Shown here in pieces: positions 1-5,646 of a DNA stretch of 6,863 nt. The DNA lies in contig JAUNJL010000100.1 in NCBI GenBank assembly GCA_030533315.1, positions 1-6,863 of the forward strand, read 5' to 3'. Each line of letters starts with the position of its first letter. Within the stretch, counting starts at the first letter, position 1. The position numbers were made by a program, and so were the translations under genes. Origin of the DNA: Eubacteriales bacterium. Its GTDB lineage: Bacteria > Bacillota_A > Clostridia > Lachnospirales > Lachnospiraceae. Under the pieces are notes generated by a model, which saw only the letters and a list, made by a program, of their open reading frames with translations, did not search any database and was not told where the DNA came from.

Positions 1-1
1 C

Positions 2-7
2 TATAAT
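2..7 (+). promoter_or_regulatory. Candidate -10 box of the sensor operon promoter
   Basis: A perfect TATAAT hexamer sits at 2-7, about 60 bases upstream of the first gene. Its -35 box would lie outside the window. A competing reading is a TG-C-TAATAT extended -10 at 27-35. The whole 1-40 stretch is AT-rich, unlike the genes that follow, which supports it being the operon promoter. Which hexamer is used cannot be settled from sequence. Confidence 0.4.
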
Positions 8-15
8 TGATTTTA

Positions 16-30
16 AGCAAAAATTTTGCT
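16..30. promoter_or_regulatory. Perfect palindrome, possible operator
   Basis: AGCAAAA-A-TTTTGCT is a perfect 7-bp inverted repeat around one central base. It overlaps or directly follows the start site expected from the TATAAT at 2-7. That is where a repressor or an autoregulating YesN-type activator could bind. No U tract follows and the stem is AT-rich, so a terminator is less likely. The binding protein is unknown. Confidence 0.4.
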
Positions 31-42
31 AATATAGTATAG

Positions 43-51
43 AAGGAGAGG
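43..51 (+). promoter_or_regulatory. Shine-Dalgarno sequence with unusual spacing
   Basis: AAGGAGAGG is the only strong ribosome binding site ahead of the first gene. It is 13 bases from the ATG at 65, which is long. It is only 6 bases from a GTG at 58 that opens a 6-codon reading frame ending at TAA 76-78. A weaker AAGGAA at 79-84 lies 4 bases before an in-frame ATG at 89. The true start is therefore 65 or 89. Confidence 0.5.
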
Positions 52-64
52 ACGTCTGTGGAAA

Positions 65-1096
65 ATGCACAGGTGTAAAAGGAAACGGATGAAAAAAAGA
101 GGAAATCTGAATAAAGAGATTTTGCTGATGATCCTGACCATCTGTATGGCCATGGTCTTTATCTTTTTGATCTCGGCCTATTACGGGGAGATCATGGAGG
201 ACGTGGGCGCCTCTGCGGATGAGATGAATCAGGTGTATGATCACCAGTATGAGCTGATCGTGGACAGCCGGAACCAGACCTTTTGGGAGGATGTTTATGA
301 AAACGCCCGGAAGGAAGCGCTGGAAAATGGCGCAGTTCTGGAGATGAAGGGCACGGAAAGCGGCGGAGACCACTCCAAGGCGGATTACCTGGATATGAGC
401 ATCGACGCACAGGTGGATGGGATCATCTTGGAATACAACGGAGAGAAGGATATCGAGGAAAAAATCGATGAGGCGGTACGCAAAGGGATTCCCGTGGTGA
501 CCATCGTAAACGACGCCACCAAAAGCCTGCGCCAGTCCTTTGTGGGGATCAACGATTACCAGCTGGGTCAGGCTTATGGGGCCCAGGTGGCCAACCTTAT
601 TGACGAAAACACGGAAAAGGTTCTGGTGCTGCTGAACAGGGAGACGGATTTGGGGCAAAATCAGCTTTACGCTCAGATTCACAGCGCCATCGAGGACAAG
701 CTGGAGGGGAGGCAGATCATTCGGATCCAGTCCCGAAACATCATGTCCCAGAGCCAGTTTGATACCGAGGAGGAGATCCGGAGCATTTTTCAGGGGGAGG
801 AGGGGCCGCCCCAGATTCTGGTCTGTTTAGACGAGGTGACCACGGAATGCGCTTATCAGGCCATGATCGATTACAACATGGTGGGAGATGTGAAGATCAT
901 AGGCTATTACACCTCAAAAACCATCATGGACGGGGTAAAAAAGGGTCTGATCCCCGTGACCCTGACCATGGACGTGGAGCAGATAGGTGCCTACAGCATT
1001 GAGGCTCTGACAGAATACCACAAGGTGGGACGGACCAACTCCTACTATACCGTGGATCTGGATGTGATCACGGAGGAGAACTGGCAGGAGGGCTGA
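65..1096 (+). CDS. Membrane-anchored sugar-binding-fold sensor (XylFII-like component of a three-component system)
   Basis: This is a type 1 periplasmic-binding-fold protein of 343 residues fixed to the membrane rather than secreted. A very basic N-terminus is followed by one hydrophobic segment at about residues 19-38. There is no signal-peptidase site or lipobox, so the binding domain (about 55-340) should face outward on an N-terminal anchor. The fold is visible in the FWEDVYENARKEA helix, the VDGIILEYNG strand-turn, the GIPVVTIVND hinge strand and the late KKGLIPVTLTMDVEQIG segment, as in ribose/galactose-binding relatives (Peripla_BP_4). The position where ribose binders usually have GFDD-like acidic residues reads GYYTS (280-284). 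It directly precedes a YesM-type kinase and a YesN-type regulator, as in the C. beijerinckii XylFII-LytS-YesN system, so a role as the kinase's ligand-sensing partner is inferred. The ligand is unknown. The start may instead be ATG 89, giving 335 residues with MKKRGN at the N-terminus. Confidence 0.85.
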   Translation: MHRCKRKRMKKRGNLNKEILLMILTICMAMVFIFLISAYYGEIMEDVGASADEMNQVYDHQYELIVDSRNQTFWEDVYENARKEALENGAVLEMKGTESGGDHSKADYLDMSIDAQVDGIILEYNGEKDIEEKIDEAVRKGIPVVTIVNDATKSLRQSFVGINDYQLGQAYGAQVANLIDENTEKVLVLLNRETDLGQNQLYAQIHSAIEDKLEGRQIIRIQSRNIMSQSQFDTEEEIRSIFQGEEGPPQILVCLDEVTTECAYQAMIDYNMVGDVKIIGYYTSKTIMDGVKKGLIPVTLTMDVEQIGAYSIEALTEYHKVGRTNSYYTVDLDVITEENWQEG

Positions 1097-1102
1097 AGAG
1101 AC

Positions 1103-1130
1103 GGCCCGATCTGCCCGGAACCGATGGGCC
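1103..1130 (+). other. Hairpin between sensor and kinase genes
   Basis: GGCCC-(G)-ATC at 1103-1111 pairs with GATGGGCC at 1123-1130. This gives an 8-bp stem with one bulged G and an 11-base loop. It lies in the 52-base gap just before the purine-rich AGAAAGAGA ribosome site of the kinase gene. No U tract follows, so it is not an intrinsic terminator. It could affect mRNA stability or translation. Confidence 0.35.
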
Positions 1131-1148
1131 AGAAAGAGATTGGATGAT

Positions 1149-2654
1149 ATGGAAGAAAAAAAAGGAAGGCTCCGGTGGCAGGATCTGTCCCTGGCAGTGA
1201 AGGTGATCTGTCAGGTGGCGACCGTGGCGGTCATTCTTTTTGCCACCAATATGCTGATGTATTTTCAGATGAACAAGACCATGCGCACACTGGACACGGT
1301 GTATGCCAGCAACGTAAATCTGACGGAGCTGGCCGAGTCTTTAGAGCAGGTGCAGACAGGGGTGTACAACTATCTCACGGTCAAGACCTCCCACACTTTG
1401 GAGAGCTATTACCGAAATGAAGAAAATTACCGAAAGCTTTTGGAGGGGCTAAACGACCAGGTGATGGAAAACCCGGTGAAGCTGCTGGAGCGTACCATAC
1501 GGAAGACCTCGGAAACCTACCTTGTCTGTACGGCGGACACGGTTCAGGCGAAACGGGGGAGGAACGTGGAGCGGTACAAGGATTCCTACGGGGAATGCCT
1601 GAGGATGTACCGTGCCCTGAACAGCTACATTGCAGACCTGAACAGCCAGCAGTTCAAAAACAATTCAGCCAGCTATCAGGCTCTTCAGCAGGCCATCTGG
1701 TACCTGGAGGTGATCAGCTCGGTGATGCTGATCCTGATCATGGGCACCTGCATCGCCATGCTGTATTACATGGTAAAAGGGGTTTCGGCCCCGCTGACAG
1801 GGCTGGCTGCCACGGTGAAGCTGGTAGGGCAGGCAAATTTTAACGTAAAAATGCCGTCCACGGATGCGGGAGACGAGGTGGGAGTCCTGACCAGTGCCTT
1901 TAACACCATGGTACAGAGCCTGGAGGAGTACATGACCCTTACCAGGGAAAACATGGAGAAGGAGCAGAAGATGATGGAGCGGGAGCTCCTGATGGAAAAC
2001 CATCTGAAGGAGGCCAGGCTGAAATACCTCCAGTCTCAGATCAACCCCCACTTCCTTTTTAATTCCCTGAATGCGGCGGCCCAGCTGGCCATGATGGAGG
2101 ATGCGGAAAAAACCAGCATTTTCGTGGAGCGCATGGCGGAGTTTTTTCGGTATAATGTGAAAAAAGGAAGTGAGGATGCCTCATTGCAGGAGGAGGTGGA
2201 GACGGTGGAAAACTATATCTACATCCTCAACGTGAGATTTGCGGGGGACATTCATTTTTTTAAGGAAGTGGACGAGAGCGTCCTGGACTGCCGGATCCCA
2301 AGCATGATCCTCCAGCCCATTGTGGAAAATGCGGTGAACCATGGCATCCGCAACATTGAATGGGAGGGAAGGATCGACCTGGTTATCCGGGGGATGGAGG
2401 ATGCGATCACCATCCAGGTGGCGGACAATGGAAAAGGGATCCCCCAGGATCGGATCAATCAGATTCTGAAGGGAGAGATCAAGAGAGAGGACGCGCCGGG
2501 GGATTCCACCGGGGTAGGCATGAATAATGTGATCAGCCGGCTGGAGCTGTACTACAAAAAGAAGGACGTCTTGACGATCCGCAGCGACGGGGAGAACCTG
2601 GGAACACAGGTGATACTTACCATTCCAAGGGAGAGGGGAGAGGCCTTGTCCTAG
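1149..2654 (+). CDS. yesM: YesM/LytS-type sensor histidine kinase
   Basis: This is a membrane histidine kinase of 501 residues. Membrane segments lie at about 17-39 and 186-208, enclosing an extracellular domain of about 145 residues. A HAMP linker (about 209-262) and a charged, probably coiled-coil stretch (about 260-292) follow. The His_kinase domain carries the phospho-accepting His301 in QINPHFLFNSLN, the hallmark of the YesM/LytS class. The ATPase domain has an N box with Glu393-Asn394 (ILQPIVENAVNHG), a G1 box DNGKG at 426-430 and a G2 box GVGMNN at 455-460, so it looks catalytically complete. It presumably phosphorylates the adjacent YesN-type regulator, with the preceding membrane-anchored binding protein supplying ligand input. 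The start was set at ATG 1149, 9 bases after AGAAAGAGA. An in-frame TTG at 1140 abuts that site and is less likely. The HAMP architecture is that of YesM. Related three-component kinases have also been called LytS. Confidence 0.93.
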   Translation: MEEKKGRLRWQDLSLAVKVICQVATVAVILFATNMLMYFQMNKTMRTLDTVYASNVNLTELAESLEQVQTGVYNYLTVKTSHTLESYYRNEENYRKLLEGLNDQVMENPVKLLERTIRKTSETYLVCTADTVQAKRGRNVERYKDSYGECLRMYRALNSYIADLNSQQFKNNSASYQALQQAIWYLEVISSVMLILIMGTCIAMLYYMVKGVSAPLTGLAATVKLVGQANFNVKMPSTDAGDEVGVLTSAFNTMVQSLEEYMTLTRENMEKEQKMMERELLMENHLKEARLKYLQSQINPHFLFNSLNAAAQLAMMEDAEKTSIFVERMAEFFRYNVKKGSEDASLQEEVETVENYIYILNVRFAGDIHFFKEVDESVLDCRIPSMILQPIVENAVNHGIRNIEWEGRIDLVIRGMEDAITIQVADNGKGIPQDRINQILKGEIKREDAPGDSTGVGMNNVISRLELYYKKKDVLTIRSDGENLGTQVILTIPRERGEALS

Positions 2655-2663
2655 GAGGGCAAA

Positions 2664-2680
2664 GCAGCAGGGGCTGCTGC
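2664..2680 (+). other. Perfect hairpin in the kinase-regulator gap (first of two)
   Basis: GCAGCAG-GGG-CTGCTGC forms a perfect 7-bp stem with a 3-base loop, 9 bases after the kinase stop codon. No U tract follows. It may protect or punctuate the mRNA between kinase and regulator. Confidence 0.5.
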
Positions 2681-2687
2681 ATGGCAG

Positions 2688-2701
2688 TCCGGGAGACCGG
2701 A
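2688..2701 (+). other. Short hairpin with GNRA tetraloop (second of two)
   Basis: TCCGG-GAGA-CCGGA forms a 5-bp stem closed by a GAGA loop, which fits the stable GNRA class. It sits between the first hairpin and the AGGAAGGA ribosome site at 2712-2719. Both hairpins lie upstream of the chosen regulator start, which supports this gap being untranslated. Confidence 0.4.
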
Positions 2702-2725
2702 ACGTCAGGACAGGAAGGAAGAAAA

Positions 2726-4321
2726 ATGTATCGTATACTACTTGCAGACGACGAGGGGATCATGCTGGAATCCCTGAACAGCATCATAACCAGCAGTTTT
2801 GGCAGCGAATGTGAGATCGCCTTTGCGAAAACGGGCAGGGCCGTTGTGGAGAAGGCGGAGTCCTTCCGGCCGGATATTGCCTTTGTGGATATTCAGATGC
2901 CGGGGCTGAGCGGTATTCAGGCCATCAAGGAGATCCGAAAGACAAACAGCAGCATCCTCTTTATCATCATCACCGCATATGACAAGTTCAACTACGCCCA
3001 GGAGGCTATCAACCTGGGAGTTATGGAATATCTGACAAAGCCGGTCAACAAAAAGAGGATCCTGGAGGTGTGCTCAAAAGCCATGCTCCAGGTGGACGAG
3101 GCCCGGCAGAAAAGGAGCGATGACCTGAAGATTCGGGAAAAGCTGGAGATCGTGGTTCCCATCATTGAGTCCGGCTATATTTATAATCTGCTTCTCCAGG
3201 AGGATTTTCACACCTACCAGAGCAATTATCGGGAGCTTTTGAACATTGTCCAGGATTATGCCTTCATGGCGGTGGTGGAATTTGGAGACAGCGTGGAAAA
3301 CGGCGTGCTGACCAATGCCGTGGGGGCAAGTGTGCGGGCAAACAAATTTTATCCGGAGTTTCGGGAGATCGCAAAGGGATTTTTCAACTGCCTGGTAGGC
3401 CCGGTGATGGGAAACCGGATCGTCCTTTTGGTGCCCTGCGAAAAGGAACGGGCAGAGTATGAGGAGCGGGTGGAGATCCTCACAAAAATGAGGAACATGA
3501 TCCACAAGCTGGAGGGGCGCATAGACTGTAAATTTCGGGGAGGGATCGGAAGGATCCGGCTTTTGGAGGATATCAAGGGATCCTACACGGAGGCCCTGCG
3601 GGCCCTCAGAGATAGCAGCAGCCATGTGGTACATATCGGGGACGTTCCTATCATTCAGGATTATGACGGAGAGTATCCGCTGGACCTGGAAAATCGTTAT
3701 GTCCAGAGAACCATGGAGGCGGATTACACGGGGGCGGCGCAGACCGCCAACCAGTTTTTTGACTGGATGCTGGCCAACTATGCAGATTACCGGGAGGACA
3801 TCGAGATCAAGGTGCTGGAGCTGGTGATGCGGGTGGAATACAGCGCCTTTTTCAAGGGAGGGGTCAAATACGGTTTCCGCTACCGGGAAAAATACATCCA
3901 GGACCTTCACGGCTGCCGGGATTACGACGGGCTTCGCAGCTGGTTTCTGGAGAAGACGGAGAACGTATGCCGGGGAATGGCGACCACCAAGGAGAAGGAG
4001 TCGGAGTCGGTGGTGGCAAAGGCCAGAGCCTACATTGACGAGAATTATCAAAAGGACATTTCCCTGGACGAGGTCTCCCGGCTGGTGGACATCAGCCCCT
4101 ATTATTTCAGCAAGCTGTTTAAGCAGGAGCAGGGGGAGGGCTTTGTGGAATATCTGACCAGGACCCGCATGGGAAGGGCCCTCCAGCTTCTGAAAAATCC
4201 CAGATACAGCATCAAGGAGGTGTGCGGGATGTGCGGCTACAGCGATCCCAATTATTTCAGCAGGATCTTTAAGCGCTATGAGGGCCTGACACCAAGTGAG
4301 TACAGAGAAAGGCTGGGGTAA
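2726..4321 (+). CDS. yesN: YesN-type response regulator with AraC-family DNA-binding domain
   Basis: This is a cytoplasmic transcription regulator of 531 residues. The receiver domain (about 1-120) has the acidic pair Asp8-Asp9, the phospho-acceptor Asp55 in FVDIQMPGLSG, Thr83 and Lys105 in the TKP motif, so it appears fully functional. The middle region (about 125-425) includes GGIGR (272-276) followed by a SYTEALRALR-like helix. This resembles the degenerate GGDEF-like segment of CdaR/PucR and YesN proteins. The last 100 residues (about 431-531) are a double helix-turn-helix AraC domain, with SPYYFSKLFKQ in the first unit and GYSDPNYFSRIFKR near the C-terminus. The start at ATG 2726 is supported by AGGAAGGA six bases upstream. 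An upstream in-frame ATG at 2681 has no such site. It is probably activated by the preceding kinase. The likely target is the sugar transporter promoter downstream, by analogy with C. beijerinckii YesN, and autoregulation is possible. Confidence 0.93.
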   Translation: MYRILLADDEGIMLESLNSIITSSFGSECEIAFAKTGRAVVEKAESFRPDIAFVDIQMPGLSGIQAIKEIRKTNSSILFIIITAYDKFNYAQEAINLGVMEYLTKPVNKKRILEVCSKAMLQVDEARQKRSDDLKIREKLEIVVPIIESGYIYNLLLQEDFHTYQSNYRELLNIVQDYAFMAVVEFGDSVENGVLTNAVGASVRANKFYPEFREIAKGFFNCLVGPVMGNRIVLLVPCEKERAEYEERVEILTKMRNMIHKLEGRIDCKFRGGIGRIRLLEDIKGSYTEALRALRDSSSHVVHIGDVPIIQDYDGEYPLDLENRYVQRTMEADYTGAAQTANQFFDWMLANYADYREDIEIKVLELVMRVEYSAFFKGGVKYGFRYREKYIQDLHGCRDYDGLRSWFLEKTENVCRGMATTKEKESESVVAKARAYIDENYQKDISLDEVSRLVDISPYYFSKLFKQEQGEGFVEYLTRTRMGRALQLLKNPRYSIKEVCGMCGYSDPNYFSRIFKRYEGLTPSEYRERLG

Positions 4322-4327
4322 GAAACC

Positions 4328-5380
4328 ATGAGAGGGATTTTTGCGATCATATTGTGTCTTTGCCTGATGGCATCCGGCTGCGGCGGGAATCAGGAGGATC
4401 AGCAGGCGGCGGTTCAGAACGCAGACGAAAAATGGGAGGATGACGGTGGGGTAAAGATCGGTCTGAGCTTTGATTCCTTCGTCATAGAACGGTGGATACG
4501 GGACCGGGACGTGTTTGTTTCCACGGCCAAGGAGCTGGGGGCCACCGTGAACGTGCAGAATGCAAATGGAAGCGTCAAGGAACAAATTTCCCAGATACAA
4601 TATCTGATCGGCCGGGACGTGGATGTGCTGGTGGTGATCGCCACCGACTGCGGTGCCCTCTCGGAGGTGATGAAGAGGGCAAAGGAGGAGGGGATCGTGA
4701 CCATGTCCTACGACCGTCTGATCCAGGACGCCGACACGGATCTGTACGTTTCCTTCAACAACGAAGCGGTGGGCACGCTGATGGCTCAGGCCCTGAAGGA
4801 GTCCATCCCGGAGGGCGGACAGATCTTTATGCTCCAGGGGGCCAAGGAGGACAACAACGTGAGCCTGGTAAAAAAAGGGTTTGAGGAGGAAATCCAGGGA
4901 AGCGGCCTGGAGGTGGTCTACCAGGCCAACTGCCAGGGCTGGGTGGCAGAGCTGGCGGCGGAGTACCTGGATGAGGCCCTGGAGGAATATCCGGAGGTAA
5001 AAGGGATCATGTGCGGGAACGATGATATCGCCTCTCAGGTGGTACGGGTCTTGACGGAGCACAGGATGGCCGGAAGGGTACAGGTGGTAGGACAGGACGG
5101 CGACCTGGCCGCCTGCCAGAGGATCGTGGAGGGAACCCAGACCATGACGGCCTTTAAGCCGGTGGAGCTTCTTGCAAAGGCGGCGGCCAAATATGCGGTG
5201 TCCATGGCCAGGGGGGAGGAGCTGGACAGGATCAACAGCAGTATCCACGACGGAAGCCAGAAGATTCCCTTTTTGATGCTCCAGCCCATCTCCGTCACAA
5301 GCAGGAACATGGACGAGATCATTGTGGACGGCGGCTATCATTCCCGAGAGGAGGTCTATCTGAACGTGACGAAGAAATGA
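4328..5380 (+). CDS. xylF: XylF-like sugar-binding lipoprotein
   Basis: This is a 350-residue extracytoplasmic sugar-binding protein. The signal peptide ends in a lipobox ASGC with the lipidated Cys at residue 18, so it should be tethered to the outer face of the membrane. Several segments match E. coli D-xylose-binding protein XylF as I know it: VIERWIRDRDVF (Arg55-Trp56), VQNANG, SYDRLIQDADTDLY (Asp129-Arg130), GNDD (231-), VVGQDGDLAACQRIVEGTQTM (Asp257, Asp259) and FKP (Lys277). Length is close to XylF. The start is 6 bases after the regulator stop, with only a weak G-rich ribosome site, which suggests translational coupling and places it in the sensor operon. No transporter genes of its own follow. 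It could feed the downstream importer, act as an extra sensor, or serve a transporter elsewhere. D-xylose is the best guess for its ligand but other pentoses or hexoses are possible. Confidence 0.88.
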   Translation: MRGIFAIILCLCLMASGCGGNQEDQQAAVQNADEKWEDDGGVKIGLSFDSFVIERWIRDRDVFVSTAKELGATVNVQNANGSVKEQISQIQYLIGRDVDVLVVIATDCGALSEVMKRAKEEGIVTMSYDRLIQDADTDLYVSFNNEAVGTLMAQALKESIPEGGQIFMLQGAKEDNNVSLVKKGFEEEIQGSGLEVVYQANCQGWVAELAAEYLDEALEEYPEVKGIMCGNDDIASQVVRVLTEHRMAGRVQVVGQDGDLAACQRIVEGTQTMTAFKPVELLAKAAAKYAVSMARGEELDRINSSIHDGSQKIPFLMLQPISVTSRNMDEIIVDGGYHSREEVYLNVTKK

Positions 5381-5415
5381 CGGGCCTTGCTCCAGCCCCG
5401 TTCCTGACGCAAAAA

Positions 5416-5427
5416 TGCAGCGCTGCA
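5416..5427. repeat. Perfect 12-base palindrome
   Basis: TGCAGCGCTGCA is self-complementary over all 12 bases, without a spacer. It lies 36 bases after the lipoprotein stop and directly follows a GCAAAAAT motif at 5409-5416. With no loop it is a better candidate for a dimeric protein site than for an RNA hairpin. Function is unknown. Confidence 0.35.
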
Positions 5428-5435
5428 GGTGCAAA

Positions 5436-5477
5436 CGCCCAAAGGCCTCCCCGGGATTTCAGAGTGGCTTTTGGGCG
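5436..5477 (+). other. Long stem-loop downstream of the lipoprotein gene
   Basis: CGCCCAAAGGCC (5436-5447) pairs with GGCTTTTGGGCG (5466-5477) over 12 positions, with one G-U wobble and an 18-base loop. No U tract follows directly (GAAAGTGTC), so it is a poor intrinsic terminator. It may instead be a 3'-end stability element for the sensor operon mRNA. Confidence 0.5.
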
Positions 5478-5493
5478 AAAGTGTCAATAGTAA

Positions 5494-5510
5494 ATTTTTG
5501 TTGCAAAAAT
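5494..5510. repeat. AT-rich inverted repeat
   Basis: ATTTTTG-TTG-CAAAAAT is a perfect 7-bp inverted repeat with a 3-base spacer. Its right arm contains the GCAAAAAT 8-mer and overlaps the first four bases of the terminator stem at 5507. The two structures therefore cannot form together. It could be a protein site or a competing RNA structure. Confidence 0.35.
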
Positions 5511-5543
5511 GTCTTGCCTTTGGCAGGGCATTTCTTCATTTCC
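5507..5543 (+). terminator. Intrinsic terminator ending the sensor operon, possibly bidirectional
   Basis: AAATGTCTTGCC (5507-5518) pairs with GGCAGGGCATTT (5522-5533) in a 12-bp stem with two G-U wobbles and a TTT loop. It is preceded by an A run and followed by a pyrimidine/T-rich tail (TTTCTTCATTT). Read on the other strand the same element ends in ATTTTTG, so it could stop transcription both ways. It separates the sensor-lipoprotein unit from the promoter of the transporter unit. Confidence 0.7.
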
Positions 5544-5587
5544 GTAAAAAATTCCAGTAAGTGGACAACTAATTACTATAGGGTCCG

Positions 5588-5596
5588 TGCTACAAT
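5588..5596 (+). promoter_or_regulatory. Extended -10 promoter for the sugar-uptake unit
   Basis: TGC-TACAAT at 5588-5596 is a TGn extended -10 with a five-of-six match to TATAAT. It would start transcription near 5603, giving a leader of about 44 bases. The best -35-like hexamer, TGGACA at 5562-5567, is 23 bases away, which is too far for normal sigma-A spacing. A weak -35 fits an activator-dependent promoter, which the YesN-type regulator could serve. A TACTAT at 5574-5579 is a weaker alternative -10. Confidence 0.5.
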
Positions 5597-5630
5597 GGGA
5601 TCATCAAAAACGGAGCAGCAAAGGCTACGA

Positions 5631-5638
5631 AAAGGAGG
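5631..5638 (+). promoter_or_regulatory. Strong ribosome binding site deciding the ChvE-like start
   Basis: AAAGGAGG lies 8 bases before ATG 5647. This fixes that start, rather than an in-frame ATG at 5587 that has no ribosome site and would add 20 non-signal residues ahead of the signal peptide. Confidence 0.85.
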
Positions 5639-5646
5639 ACTACAAA

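Noticed and set aside
29..682. Open frame of 217 codons on the minus strand
   Set aside because: It is antisense to the sensor gene, shows no domain, and runs through the promoter and ribosome site of the sensor.
2681..2725. N-terminal extension of the regulator from ATG 2681
   Set aside because: Receiver domains start directly at the MYRILLADDE strand. ATG 2726 has AGGAAGGA at good spacing, and the extension overlaps a hairpin.
5381..5400. CGGG...CCCG pairing right after the lipoprotein stop
   Set aside because: Only four clean pairs form before mismatches, and no U tract follows. Too weak to call.
3074..5434. Open frame of 786 codons on the minus strand
   Set aside because: It lies antisense to the regulator and lipoprotein genes, both of which show clear family motifs in their own frames. 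The minus-strand translation is rich in His, Leu and Pro with no recognisable domain, as expected from the antisense of GC-rich codons.
5521..5537. Possible sigma-54 promoter (TGGCA...)
   Set aside because: The GG element is partly present, but no TGC element occurs at the required spacing and the bases belong to the terminator stem.
5587..5646. N-terminal extension of the ChvE-like protein from ATG 5587
   Set aside because: It would place 20 polar residues ahead of a standard signal peptide and overlaps the -10 region. The strong AAAGGAGG points to ATG 5647.
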